Assembly (NCBI GenBank): GCA_023402175.1
Contig: JAEXCN010000077.1
Coordinates: forward strand, 3,767 to 67,766
DNA length: 64,000 nt
DNA from: Pseudomonadota bacterium
Lineage (GTDB): Bacteria > Myxococcota_A > Polyangia > Polyangiales > Polyangiaceae
Direction of reading: 5' to 3'
The translations under genes and the position numbers were made by a program. The notes under the pieces were generated by a model. It worked only from the letters and a program-made list of their open reading frames with translations. It did not search any database and had not been told where the DNA came from. How positions within the stretch are numbered: the stretch's first letter is position 1; the number at the start of each line of letters is the position of its first letter. Below are positions 1 through 8,856 of this stretch, piece by piece.

Positions 1-666
1 GCCGAAGCCAGGTTTGCACTGCTGCGTGCACGTGCCGGTCGTGCACAGCCAGGTCGTGTTGCTCGGCGTGACCGCTGGACCGCACTTCCATCGCGGATCG
101 TTGCTCGCCGGCGGTTTGCATACCGAACCGCACGCGCCGCAGTTGTCGTTGTCCGAATCGAGGTTCTTGCAGTCGTTCCCACACTGCGTGAAGCCGTTCG
201 GACATCCGCACGCGCCGTTCCAGCAGATGACGCCGTCGGCGCATGCGTTTCCGCACGCGCCGCAGTTGGCGGGATCGTTCTTCGTCGACGTCTCGCAGCC
301 GTCGGCAGGGTCGCCGTTGCAGTCCGCGAAGAACGGCGCGCAGGCGAAGCGGCACTCGCCCTCGCTGCAGACGTACGAGCCGTGCATCTTCCCCGTCGGT
401 CGCGGGCACGGCGTGTCGCAGGCACCGCAATGACTGATGTCGCGGCTCAGGTCCACGGTGCACAGGCCGCGCACGCCGGGGCACGTGGCAAACGGCGCTG
501 GGCATTCCGTCTCGATGCAGAAATCACGGAACGTCTGCTCCGCCGGGAACGCCGCCTGTTGATAGGGAGCCTCCTCGATCGATCCTGCACATGACGCCTC
601 GAGGACCGCCAACGACAGTCCCACGAAGACGACGGGCACCACGCGAAGCGCCGGGCGAAGATTCAT
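1..666 (-). CDS. Cys-rich secreted protein, C-terminus truncated by window edge
   Basis: The reading frame is open from an ATG at 666 to the left edge, so only the first 222 residues are visible. Residues 1-25 form a hydrophobic export signal ending in a Cys (EASC), a poor but possible lipobox. The rest is Cys-rich and built of repeated units containing NCGACG, a pattern of secreted myxobacterial Cys-rich proteins of unknown function. Units recur roughly every 40-50 residues (for example DPANCGACG and DNDNCGACG). No catalytic motif is seen. There is no convincing ribosome binding site. It reads away from the methylase locus and shares no operon with it. I infer an extracellular or surface protein. 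Confidence 0.7.
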   Translation of the reverse strand, partial: MNLRPALRVVPVVFVGLSLAVLEASCAGSIEEAPYQQAAFPAEQTFRDFCIETECPAPFATCPGVRGLCTVDLSRDISHCGACDTPCPRPTGKMHGSYVCSEGECRFACAPFFADCNGDPADGCETSTKNDPANCGACGNACADGVICWNGACGCPNGFTQCGNDCKNLDSDNDNCGACGSVCKPPASNDPRWKCGPAVTPSNTTWLCTTGTCTQQCKPGFG

Positions 667-875
667 CGAGGAGGGGAGCTCCGGAGAGGATCGAGAAGAA
701 ACACCCTAGACACTTCGGGGCGCGTCGGCCATCACCAGCAAACGTCGTACCGCCGAGAATCCTCGGACTTTCGCGGGTCATGGCCAATTTCGGCAAGTCC
801 CTAACGCCCCACGGGCCGACGCACTGTCAGCGATCTGGCCAGTGTCCGTGTGCTGCCCAGACGGCTCACCGAAGT
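667..875. other. Intergenic region with no recognisable gene
   Basis: About 210 bases lie between the start of the Cys-rich gene and the end of the specificity-subunit gene, both on the minus strand. It must hold the promoter of the Cys-rich gene. I see no clear promoter hexamers, terminator or repeat in it. Confidence 0.4.
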
Positions 876-1496
876 CTACGGGCCGAGCAGGTCCCGATAA
901 CGCGCGTTCGCGACGTAGAGCGCGTCGAGTGCGGCGTTGACCTCGCGTGACAGGCGCTGTCTGCGCTCGACGAGATCGACCGGTACCCGGAGCGCGAGGA
1001 GCGATGACCGCGGCACTCGGGGATGATGGCCGCCTTCCTGGGCCGCGGCGAGGAGGGCCTGCGCCTGTTCCCTGAGCAGGTACGGGAGCAACCACGCGAG
1101 GTCGTCTTTCGGCCGACGCGGCGCGAGTACGTAGAACTCCGACGAGAGGGCGATCGGCCGGCCGTCGGCTGCCTCGATCACCCGTGGATGCACGAAGGCG
1201 ATCTGGCGGAGATACGGACGGAGCCGCGAGACGACCAGATCACCGGCGAGAGCGCTCTTCTTCGTGCTCTTCGCCGACGGCACGGCGCGGAGCGCAGAGG
1301 CCACGTCCAGCAGACCGTCACGGGCGTGTGTCGTGTCGAGCACGACGGCACGATCGAGATCGGCGCGCTCGCGGCGCTCGACGACGAGCTCGCCGAGCGG
1401 AACACCTTCGCCGAGCTCCGATGCCGCCACCCAGCGCTCCGGCGCGAGGACGACGTCCTCCCCGAGCTCGCCGAGCGTGCGGAGCGTGAGCTTCAT
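876..1496 (-). CDS. Type I restriction-modification specificity (S)-like subunit, single recognition domain
   Basis: A 206-residue protein resembling one target-recognition domain plus its conserved helix from a type I S subunit. It has an N-terminal beta-rich half (GDLVVSRLRPYLRQIAFV, typical of S-subunit recognition domains), then SSEFYVLAP and a helical C-terminus. Full S subunits have two such domains and are around 400 residues, so this is a half-S protein. The ATG overlaps the stop of the upstream methylase by four bases (1493-1496), so the pair is co-translated. It would direct the methylase to a DNA sequence. Confidence is good for the family, lower for activity. Confidence 0.7.
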   Translation of the reverse strand: MKLTLRTLGELGEDVVLAPERWVAASELGEGVPLGELVVERRERADLDRAVVLDTTHARDGLLDVASALRAVPSAKSTKKSALAGDLVVSRLRPYLRQIAFVHPRVIEAADGRPIALSSEFYVLAPRRPKDDLAWLLPYLLREQAQALLAAAQEGGHHPRVPRSSLLALRVPVDLVERRQRLSREVNAALDALYVANARYRDLLGP

Positions 1497-2563
1497 GCGA
1501 AGCCCTCGGCACTGAGAAATGGGCCGAGCTTCTCGGCGACGTCATCGAGATCGTGATCGAGCTGCCCATCCGCGGTGAGAACGGGCTCGCCGCCGGTGTC
1601 CTTGCCGGCGCGCTCGCTCACGACGAACATCGTCTTCTCGTCCGACGAACGCATGGCGAGCTTCTGCGCTCGCTTCTGCGCGAAGAGCACGAACGTCCTC
1701 TGCGACGTGTGAGGGAGGAACGTCTCGCGCGGAAGACCGACGACCGCGAGGACGCGCGCCCGCTCGACGAGCCATCGGCGGAGTGCAGCGAAGGCCGATC
1801 CGCTCGCCTTGTTGTACGGGAGCACGATCCCGAGCCGTCCGCCGGGCCGAAGGAGGTCGAGCGCGCGATCGAGGAAGAGGACGTCACGTTCGGGCGTGCG
1901 AACGAGCTCTGCGACCTCGAAGCCGTCGGCAGGCGCACGCCCGGCAAACGGCGGATTCGTCGCGACGACGTCGGCGACGGGCAGCTCGACTCCGCGAAGG
2001 CCGTCGCCTCGCTGCACCGTGCGCGGATCGGCCTTCGCGGCGAGCGCGAGCAGACGTGCCACGCGGACGGCGCGAAGGTCGACGTCGCACCCGTGCGCTC
2101 GAGCCCCGGCGGCGCGCGCATGCGAGAGGAATGCGCCCGAGCCACATGCGGGATCGACGACGATCTCGCGCTTCGTCGGCGCGAGCATCCTCACGACGAA
2201 ATCGACGACGTGACGTGGAGTGAAGAACTGCCCCTTGTCCGCCTTCGACACGCGCGGGACGAGCGACTCGAACACGGCATCGAGCGTGCTCTCGTCGGCG
2301 AGCTCACGCGCGAGCAGATCGTCGACGCGTGCGAGCAGCGCGTCGCTCGCTTCCTTCACCGGGTCCACGTCGAGCAGCGGGAACCGGCGGACCGCCTCGG
2401 CGATCGCGCGCCGGAGGGGCATCCGCTCGTCGACCGCGATCCGCGCAGCCGCGACGGCGAAGACGATCTCGAACGTGTCTTCACCGCTCGTCGCGACGAC
2501 GACCTCCTCGACGTGACGGAGGACGCTCGCGGCGCTCGCGCCAGGACGGTGCCGCTTCGGCAT
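1493..2563 (-). CDS. N-6 adenine DNA methylase (HsdM-like)
   Basis: A 356-residue Rossmann-fold adenine methyltransferase. Visible motifs are the S-adenosylmethionine loop VDPACGSGAFL and the catalytic tetrapeptide in TNPPFAG, preceded by the HsdM hallmark GQFFTPRHVVDFVV. It is shorter than classical HsdM (about 500 residues) and lacks most of the N-terminal helical domain. Together with the overlapping S-like gene it forms a two-gene modification unit. No HsdR helicase-nuclease lies on either side, so it is probably an orphan methylase acting in epigenetic marking or defence-independent methylation. It is transcribed divergently from the lipoprotein at 2765. Confidence 0.85.
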   Translation of the reverse strand: MPKRHRPGASAASVLRHVEEVVVATSGEDTFEIVFAVAAARIAVDERMPLRRAIAEAVRRFPLLDVDPVKEASDALLARVDDLLARELADESTLDAVFESLVPRVSKADKGQFFTPRHVVDFVVRMLAPTKREIVVDPACGSGAFLSHARAAGARAHGCDVDLRAVRVARLLALAAKADPRTVQRGDGLRGVELPVADVVATNPPFAGRAPADGFEVAELVRTPERDVLFLDRALDLLRPGGRLGIVLPYNKASGSAFAALRRWLVERARVLAVVGLPRETFLPHTSQRTFVLFAQKRAQKLAMRSSDEKTMFVVSERAGKDTGGEPVLTADGQLDHDLDDVAEKLGPFLSAEGFA

Positions 2564-2764
2564 CGGGCGGCGACGCTACGCGAGTGGATGCGTGCCGGCG
2601 CGAGAAAAAGGCATCCGCGGAGGGCGGCCCGGGCCATATCCCACCAGGTGCGCATCGCGGCCGGCCAGCGATTTCCAGGGCAAAGGCCGACGTCTCGCGT
2701 GCGTCTACGAACGGCGCGTGGGCTCGATGGCGGAGGACCCGGTGCTACAAGCTCGGCCGCTGCG

Positions 2765-3742
2765 ATGAAGCCCATCCATTCGGTCGCCTCGGTCTTCGTG
2801 CTCGGAACGCTCGCCGCGCTCGCGGCTTGCGCGCAAGGCTCCGCCTCGGACGCAAACGCGACGGACATCGAACCGAAGAAGACGAGCGAGCCGACCGAGC
2901 CCCCCGACGAGCGCGTCACCATTCCTCCGAGCGGATCGAGCAACGGCGGATCGAGTGGCGAGGAAGAATCGAGCAGCGGTGGCTCGAGCAGCGGTTCGAG
3001 CGGCTCGTCGACCAGCAGCGCCAGCAGCTCGTCGAGCACCAGCAGCGGGAGCAGCGGCACCTCGACCAGCAGCAGCAGCAGCGGGAGTAGCGGCACCTCG
3101 ACCAGCAGCAGCGGCGGGCCCGACGCTGGCTCGTGCGCGACGGTGCCCCCGAGCAACGCGTGCGGGCTCACTCCGCAATGCGGCTGCGCGGCGAACGAGA
3201 CGTGCGACGTCACGAACAAGACGACCGGCGCGGTGAGCTGCATCCTCGCCGGAGGAGGCCCGCTCGGCTCGCTCTGCACGACGAGCTCGCAGTGTGCGGT
3301 CGGATTCACGTGCGCGTACGGCGCCTGCCGTCCGTACTGCACGACCGCGAACGCGGCTTGCACGGGCGCGGGGCTCGGGATGTGCGGTCAGTACTACGAT
3401 CCGCCGGGCACTGCGGTGCCGAACTCGAACGTCTGCACGATCACGTGCGACCTCCGCAACCCGAGCGCCGCGTGTGGCTCGAACACGTGCATCTGGGACA
3501 GCGGCGTCAACGCAAGCGACTGCGATGCGGCCGGCACGAAGGGCCTCTACGGAGCCTGCACGAAGTACAACGACTGCAAGCAGGGCATGGCCTGCGCGTA
3601 CCACCCGATCTTCGGCTACGAATGCGAGCGGTGGTGCCGGGTCGGCCAGAACGCAGACTGCGGGCTCCTCGAGTCCTGCGTCGACGTCTACGGCGCGAGC
3701 GCGCCCGTGCAGGGCGGCGTCAAGCTCGGGCTCTGCCGGTAG
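2765..3742 (+). CDS. Ser-rich, Cys-rich lipoprotein
   Basis: The start at 2765 gives a clean signal peptide with lipobox LAAC, so the mature protein should be lipid-anchored. After a charged segment comes a low-complexity linker of Ser with Gly and Thr (about residues 58-120), then a C-terminal part with many Cys (CGLTPQCGCAANETC and further pairs) that probably forms disulphides. This stalk-plus-Cys-knot architecture is common among myxobacterial surface lipoproteins of unknown function. The frame is open far upstream of 2765, but only this ATG gives an export signal. Confidence 0.8.
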   Translation: MKPIHSVASVFVLGTLAALAACAQGSASDANATDIEPKKTSEPTEPPDERVTIPPSGSSNGGSSGEEESSSGGSSSGSSGSSTSSASSSSSTSSGSSGTSTSSSSSGSSGTSTSSSGGPDAGSCATVPPSNACGLTPQCGCAANETCDVTNKTTGAVSCILAGGGPLGSLCTTSSQCAVGFTCAYGACRPYCTTANAACTGAGLGMCGQYYDPPGTAVPNSNVCTITCDLRNPSAACGSNTCIWDSGVNASDCDAAGTKGLYGACTKYNDCKQGMACAYHPIFGYECERWCRVGQNADCGLLESCVDVYGASAPVQGGVKLGLCR

Positions 3743-3817
3743 CGGCGCGCCGAGCGCCGCCCGACGCCGCATCCACCGGGCGTCGACAATCGCGAGGGTT
3801 GGTCTAGGCTCGCGGGC

Positions 3818-4918
3818 ATGATTCCGGGCCTCGAGCGCATCGATGATCTCGACAAGGCATGGAGCGAGCCCCATCGCGGAGCTCAGCTTCGCGCGGTCCG
3901 CCGTGCAGCGCAGCAGGTCCGCGAACGCTTCGCGGCGGGTCCGCGCTGCATCGCCGTCCGGACGATGCCTCTGACGAACCTCGCGTACCCGACGCGCTAT
4001 GCGTTCTGGGCGGCCGCGTTCACGCCGGCGCCGTTCGTCACGATGACCCATCGTGCGCTCCTCGTGCAGTTCTTCCAGAAGGGAGAGCTGAAGAACCTGC
4101 TGTTCAACCCGACGGACATCGACGGCGCGCGCTCGACGCCGTTCTTCGCGCGGATGATCGAACAGCTCGGTCAGCGCGTCAGCGATCTCGTCGCAAAGCG
4201 CTTCGAGCCCCTCGAGCAGCAGCTCGCGCGTCATGGTCTCGCGCCCGAGGACATCGACTACGTTGCGTTCGATCACTTCCATACGCAGGACCTCCGCGGG
4301 CTCCTCGGGATGTCGGACGGGAGCCGCGCGCCGCGCTTCCCGAATGCGAAGCTGCTCGCGCCGAAGATCGAATGGGACGACTGGGACGACCTGCATCCGT
4401 TCCAGCGCGCGTGGTTCGTGCGCGAGGGAAAGCTCGGCGTGCGCACGGAGAACCTCGTCCTGACGGACAACGACCTCGCGCTCGGCGACGGCGTGATGCT
4501 CCTTCGGACGCCCGGCCACACGTCGGGCAACCAGACGCTGTTCGTCAACACCGAGTCGGGCGTGTGGGGCATCAGTGAGAACGGCACCTGCGCGGACAAC
4601 TGGTCTCCGCTCGAGAGCCACATTCGCGGGCTCTCGTCGATGTGCAAGAAGCAGGACCTCGACATCGTCCTCAACGCGAACACCCCCGAGCTCGGAGCGG
4701 TGCAGTACACGTCGATGGTGCTCGAGCGCACCATCGTCGATCGCGTACGGCGCGCGCCGGGCTTCGTCCAGATGTTCCCGTCGAGCGAGGTCGTGCCGAG
4801 CCTCCTCGCTCCGGGGCTCTCCCCCACCCTGCTCCATCGCGCGATCACCCACGGCGAGGTCGCGCGCCCCGAGCCTCGCGCCGGCAGATCCACCGCTAAC
4901 GTCCAGGCGACCGCGTGA
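3818..4918 (+). CDS. Metallo-beta-lactamase-fold protein with altered metal motif
   Basis: A 366-residue protein with the layout of an MBL-fold hydrolase. The canonical HxHxDH metal motif appears as HFHTQD at residues 153-158, followed by LRG where the family has xGG. A later TPGHTSGNQ around His234 matches the second metal region. The Asp-His pair is therefore Gln-Asp, which would change or abolish binuclear zinc binding. The N-terminal 150 residues are helical and of unknown role. The stop codon overlaps the GTG of the next gene, suggesting co-translation. Fold assignment is fairly sure; substrate is unknown. Confidence 0.7.
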   Translation: MIPGLERIDDLDKAWSEPHRGAQLRAVRRAAQQVRERFAAGPRCIAVRTMPLTNLAYPTRYAFWAAAFTPAPFVTMTHRALLVQFFQKGELKNLLFNPTDIDGARSTPFFARMIEQLGQRVSDLVAKRFEPLEQQLARHGLAPEDIDYVAFDHFHTQDLRGLLGMSDGSRAPRFPNAKLLAPKIEWDDWDDLHPFQRAWFVREGKLGVRTENLVLTDNDLALGDGVMLLRTPGHTSGNQTLFVNTESGVWGISENGTCADNWSPLESHIRGLSSMCKKQDLDIVLNANTPELGAVQYTSMVLERTIVDRVRRAPGFVQMFPSSEVVPSLLAPGLSPTLLHRAITHGEVARPEPRAGRSTANVQATA

Positions 4919-5304
4919 CCGAGAGCGAGACCAAGAAGAGCGCCTCCGAAGCACCCGCGACCCGTTCGAACGCGAGCACGTCGTGGGGCTTCCCTCGCTT
5001 CGCGAAAGACTTCCCGCACACGCCCGAGCTCGACGCGCTCGTCGAAGCGTTCTCGCGTGGTGACTACGCGACCGTCCGCGCAGGCGCGCCGAAGCTCGCC
5101 GCATCGACCAGCGACGAAGCCGTGAAGCGCGCCGCCGAGCTGCTTCGCAAGCGGATCGAGCCCGATCCGATGTCGAAGACGTTGTTCCTCATCGCGGCCG
5201 CCCTCCTCGTCTTCCTGACGGCGTGGTGGGTTGCGCACGACGGTCCCGAAGCGCATGGCAACTCGTCGCCGAAGGTCACGCCGAAAGTCGAGCACATCGA
5301 CTGA
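4915..5304 (+). CDS. Small single-pass membrane protein
   Basis: 129 residues beginning at a GTG that overlaps the preceding stop (GTGA). The first 85 residues are soluble, with the appearance of a short TPR-like helical hairpin (DALVEAFSRGDYATVRAGAPKLA). A single hydrophobic segment follows at about 88-107 (LFLIAAALLVFLTAWW) and then a short polar tail. It is translationally coupled to the MBL-fold gene. The function is not recognised. Confidence 0.7.
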   Translation: MTESETKKSASEAPATRSNASTSWGFPRFAKDFPHTPELDALVEAFSRGDYATVRAGAPKLAASTSDEAVKRAAELLRKRIEPDPMSKTLFLIAAALLVFLTAWWVAHDGPEAHGNSSPKVTPKVEHID

Positions 5305-5356
5305 GACTGCTCGCGACGAACACGCATGCCGGACGGCGCAGCGTTATCCTCGTTCC

Positions 5357-5623
5357 ATGAGCTACTGCTCTCATTGCGGAGCCCCGGCGCCGATTGGCGC
5401 GCCCGCCTGTAGGTTCTGCGGCTTCGCGCTCGCGCCTGCCGCGTGGGGCCAGCCGCCCGCGCCGCCGGCAAACGATCCGTTCGTCGTCGAGATCGAACAG
5501 CTGCTCCGCCGCGGAAACAAGCTCGATGCGGTCAAGCGCTACCGCGAAAAGCACGACACCGGGCTCGTCGAAGCGAAAGATGCGATCGAGGCATGGGAAG
5601 CCCGCCTGCGCGGCCGGCGCTGA
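5357..5623 (+). CDS. Zinc-ribbon plus ribosomal L7/L12 C-terminal-like mini-protein
   Basis: 88 residues. The N-terminus has two CxxC pairs (CSHCG and CRFCG), a zinc ribbon. After a Pro/Ala linker the C-terminus (IEQLLRRGNKLDAVKRYREK then GLVEAKDAIE) matches the pattern of the L7/L12 C-terminal domain, KxxAIKxxRExTGxGLxEAKxxVE. Such stand-alone domains occur in bacteria outside the ribosome and their role is unclear. The ATG at 5357 is chosen because it opens directly into the first CxxC pair. Confidence 0.7.
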   Translation: MSYCSHCGAPAPIGAPACRFCGFALAPAAWGQPPAPPANDPFVVEIEQLLRRGNKLDAVKRYREKHDTGLVEAKDAIEAWEARLRGRR

Positions 5624-5729
5624 GCGCTCATCGGCGGGTTCGTCGATCGCGGGCTTCGCGTCGCATCCCGTCACGATGACGTGAAGTGACGTCCTTCGGG
5701 TCCGAGGGGCCAGTGGTATACCCACGCCG

Positions 5730-7799
5730 ATGTTCCGCGTTGGTCCCGCCCTCGCTCTCGCTTCGCTCGTCGCGCTCGTCTCGCTTCCGTCGTGCAGCAG
5801 CGACGACAAATCGTCCGGACCGTCAGGCCCCACTGAGGCGACCGCACGAGGAGCATCGTCGCTCTTCGTGGTCCCCGCGTCGCTCGACGAGCTGAAAGAG
5901 GAGCGATTCTTCGAACATCCGTTCCCGAGCGATCTCCGTCGGGAAGCGGACGGGACCGTTCGCTTCGTCGGCTGGCCGAACCCGCAGCTCAACGTCCTCA
6001 TCGGCGAGTACATCAAGAGCACCGACCACCTGCTCGACGGCTTCTCTCCCACGACGCCCACGTATCTTCGGTTCGATGCCCCGATCGATCCGGCGTCGTT
6101 GCCGAACGATCCTCCCGCATCGATCGCGCCGACCTCCTCGGTCCAGCTCGTCGATGTCGATCCGGGCTCCCCGGAGAAGGGGCAGCGGAAGCTCCTGCAG
6201 CTCCACTGGCAGGAGACGGTGGCGGAGAGCTCGTACTGGCAGCCGAACACGCTCGCCGTCATGCCGATGCTCGGGCGGCCCCTCCGTCCGAAGACGCGCT
6301 ATGCGGTCGTCGTCACGAACGCGATCCGCGCGAAGAACGGCGGAAGCATCGGGCCGAGCGCCGACCTCGAGGAGGTGCTCGGAACGACACCTGCGAGCGC
6401 ACGCACGCAGAAGACGAAAGACCTGTTCGCGCCCGCATTGGGCGAGCTCGCGAGCGCCGGGATCGCCGCGAAGGACATCGTCCACCTCACCGTCTTCACG
6501 ACGAACGATCCGACCGCTGAGCTGTTCGCGATCGCGGACGACGTCAAAGCGAACGCCACGCCTCCGACGGCGACGGAGTGGACGGCGAAGGAGACGAACG
6601 CCGACTACGACGTCTACGAGGGCAAGTACGGTCCGTCGCCGAACTACCAGACCGGGACGACGCCCTACACGAAGCCTGCCGACGGCGGCGGGTTCGTGTT
6701 CGAGAACGGCAAGCCGAAGCTCCAGGGCACCTTCGATCTCCGCTTCGCGCTCGCCGTCCCGAACAAAGACAAGTGTCCCGTCCCCGCCGGCGGATATCCG
6801 ATCGTGCTCTATGCGCACGGCACCGGCGGCGACTATCGCTCGTTCCTCGGCGACGGCACGGGGCGCGCGCTCGCGCAGCAGTGCCTCGCGTCGATCGGTA
6901 TCGATCAGATCTTCCACGGCACGCGTCCGGGCGCGCCTCCCGCGAACGATCCGCAGCGTGATTCGCGGATCCAGCTCCTCTTCTTCAACTTCGACAACCC
7001 GTTCGCGGCGCGGACGAACAATCGCCAGTCCGCGATCGACGTCGTGCAGCAGGCACGCCTGTTCACGGAGACGAAGACGAAGGTGCCCGCGAACGTGTCG
7101 CGGACGAGCGCAGACATCGCGTTCGATCCGAGCCGCGTCCTCTTCTTCGGTCATTCGCAAGGAGGCCTCAACGGACCGCTGTTCCTCGCGGCGAGCGATT
7201 CCGCACGTGGCGGCGTCCTCTCGGGAGCGGGAAGCGTCCTCATCGTCGCGCTGCTCGAGAAGAAGAAGCCGGTCGACGTGTCCGCCGCCGTTCGCATCCT
7301 GCTCGGCCTGGCCGACGAGGAGCGCGCGAAGGAGCTGAACGTGTTCCACCCTGCGCTCGCGCTCGCGCAGTCGATCGTCGACGCGACCGATCCCATCCAC
7401 TACGGCGCGTTCATCACGACGTCTCCGCGGCAAGGCTTCGCGCCGAAGAGCATCTACCAGACCGAAGGCATCGCCGCCGACGGGACGGGCGACACGTATG
7501 CACCGCCGCATGGCATCGAGGCGCTCGCCGTGTCGATGAGCCTGCCGCGCATCGCGCCCGGGGTTCGGCCGATCTCCGAGGCGCAGTGGGCGAACCTCGC
7601 CGACGTTTCGCTCACGGGCACCGGCATTCGCGGCAACCTCGGCGGCGGACGAGCGACCGGCGCGCTCGCGCAGTTCGCACCCAGCGCCGGAAGCGACGGA
7701 CACTTCGTCGTGTTCGACGTGCCTGCCGCACGCTCGCAGGCGGCGACGTTCTGTCGTGACCTCGCAGACGATCCGATCGGCCGGCTCGCGACTCCCTGA
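5730..7799 (+). CDS. Lipase-like alpha/beta-hydrolase lipoprotein
   Basis: A 689-residue exported protein with a lipobox (LPSC, Cys22). The N-terminal part resembles Ig-like or virulence-factor lipase N-terminal domains (PFPSDLRREADGTV, then the Ig-like strands up to about 260). The alpha/beta-hydrolase core follows: an oxyanion-type VLYAHGTGGDY near residue 357 and the nucleophile elbow GHSQG at 474-478 (Ser476). Length and order fit the large secreted esterases and lipases of myxobacteria. It is monocistronic and convergent with the acetyltransferase gene. Confidence 0.8.
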   Translation: MFRVGPALALASLVALVSLPSCSSDDKSSGPSGPTEATARGASSLFVVPASLDELKEERFFEHPFPSDLRREADGTVRFVGWPNPQLNVLIGEYIKSTDHLLDGFSPTTPTYLRFDAPIDPASLPNDPPASIAPTSSVQLVDVDPGSPEKGQRKLLQLHWQETVAESSYWQPNTLAVMPMLGRPLRPKTRYAVVVTNAIRAKNGGSIGPSADLEEVLGTTPASARTQKTKDLFAPALGELASAGIAAKDIVHLTVFTTNDPTAELFAIADDVKANATPPTATEWTAKETNADYDVYEGKYGPSPNYQTGTTPYTKPADGGGFVFENGKPKLQGTFDLRFALAVPNKDKCPVPAGGYPIVLYAHGTGGDYRSFLGDGTGRALAQQCLASIGIDQIFHGTRPGAPPANDPQRDSRIQLLFFNFDNPFAARTNNRQSAIDVVQQARLFTETKTKVPANVSRTSADIAFDPSRVLFFGHSQGGLNGPLFLAASDSARGGVLSGAGSVLIVALLEKKKPVDVSAAVRILLGLADEERAKELNVFHPALALAQSIVDATDPIHYGAFITTSPRQGFAPKSIYQTEGIAADGTGDTYAPPHGIEALAVSMSLPRIAPGVRPISEAQWANLADVSLTGTGIRGNLGGGRATGALAQFAPSAGSDGHFVVFDVPAARSQAATFCRDLADDPIGRLATP

Positions 7800-7848
7800 C
7801 GACCGTCGCTCGTCTCGCGCTCCGGTGCGACGACGGCGTTCCGGCGGC

Positions 7849-8565
7849 TCACGCTTGTGGAGGCTCGAACAGCATGAGCTCGTCGACACGCTCGAACCCG
7901 AGCTTCTCCGCCAGACGCCACGACGCCGGGTTCTCCTCAACGGCGGCCCACACGGGCTCCTTCGCCAGCGTCTGCATGTGACGGATCATGTACGCCACGC
8001 AATGAGCCGCGTGGCCTCTCCGTCGATGCTCTTCGAGGGTGTCGATCGAGATGTCCCAGAGTGATTCGGTGCTCGACCCGGCGTAACAGAACGACACGGG
8101 GTGGCCGTCGACGAAGGTCGCCGCGATGGGAGACTTCTCGGCTCCGATCGCGATCTCTCGCCGGAGGTCCTCCGGGAGCGATTCTTCGCGCATGATCCGG
8201 ATGTCGATGAAGCGAACGTCGGCGGCGGAAGGCGCGGGAAGGCGCTCGGGAAAACGCAGCACGTGCACGAACACGCGCGCGCTCCTCCACTCCGGAAGCG
8301 CGTCGGCGACGAGAGCCGCATGCTCCGGTGCAACGATGAGGTTCGAGCCGTCGAAGAGCTCGCGCGCGGCGGTCTGAATCGCGCTCGCCGCGGGCGCGCC
8401 GATGACGACGAGGAAGCCGGTCGCCGGATCGCGAACGACGAGCGAGAGCTCCGGCTCTCGAGCCAGACCGTAGATCTCACACGTGCCGGAGAGCAGGTAG
8501 TGGCGGGCCTCCACCCATCGAGGCACGTCCGGAAGACTGAGCGCGAGCTCTCGGACGGAAGGCAT
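7849..8565 (-). CDS. GNAT-family N-acetyltransferase
   Basis: A 238-residue protein starting at MPSVREL. An in-frame ATG exists at 8700, but the extra 45 residues are basic and low quality. The acetyl-CoA motif is HRRRGHAAHCVAYMI, corresponding to the R/QxxGxG/A loop, followed by NPASWRLAEKLGF, the conserved C-terminal motif. The N-terminal half resembles a second degenerate GNAT module. The substrate cannot be told. Transcription is divergent from the kinase at 8857. Confidence 0.8.
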   Translation of the reverse strand: MPSVRELALSLPDVPRWVEARHYLLSGTCEIYGLAREPELSLVVRDPATGFLVVIGAPAASAIQTAARELFDGSNLIVAPEHAALVADALPEWRSARVFVHVLRFPERLPAPSAADVRFIDIRIMREESLPEDLRREIAIGAEKSPIAATFVDGHPVSFCYAGSSTESLWDISIDTLEEHRRRGHAAHCVAYMIRHMQTLAKEPVWAAVEENPASWRLAEKLGFERVDELMLFEPPQA

Positions 8566-8856
8566 GCACGGGCCATGTTGCCGTCGCAGAGGCCCGAATG
8601 CACGCCGCGAGACGCCGCGAGACGCGGTCTCCACGTTGCTCAGGCGCTCTGTCTGGCTCCGCTTCCGCTTGAAGACGTCGCTGATGGCGCGGACGCGCAT
8701 GGACGAAGCCCGATCCAGGCTGCGCCCTCAGGTGCGGGTCGCGTCCATCGCGATCCGTCCGGAGACGGCGTAAACTTGTAGCCAGTCGGCCCGTGAACAG
8801 TGGGCTGATGTGGGATCGGACTTGGCGTGACGGTTGTAACAAGTCATCGTTCAGAC

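Noticed and set aside
2705..5104. Long minus-strand open frame of 799 codons
   Set aside because: It is Arg/Ala-rich with no domain and lies opposite well-supported genes. High GC content yields long antisense frames.
5823..7940. Long minus-strand open frame opposite the lipase-like gene
   Set aside because: Same composition bias, no start signal and no recognisable protein; the plus-strand gene has clear motifs.
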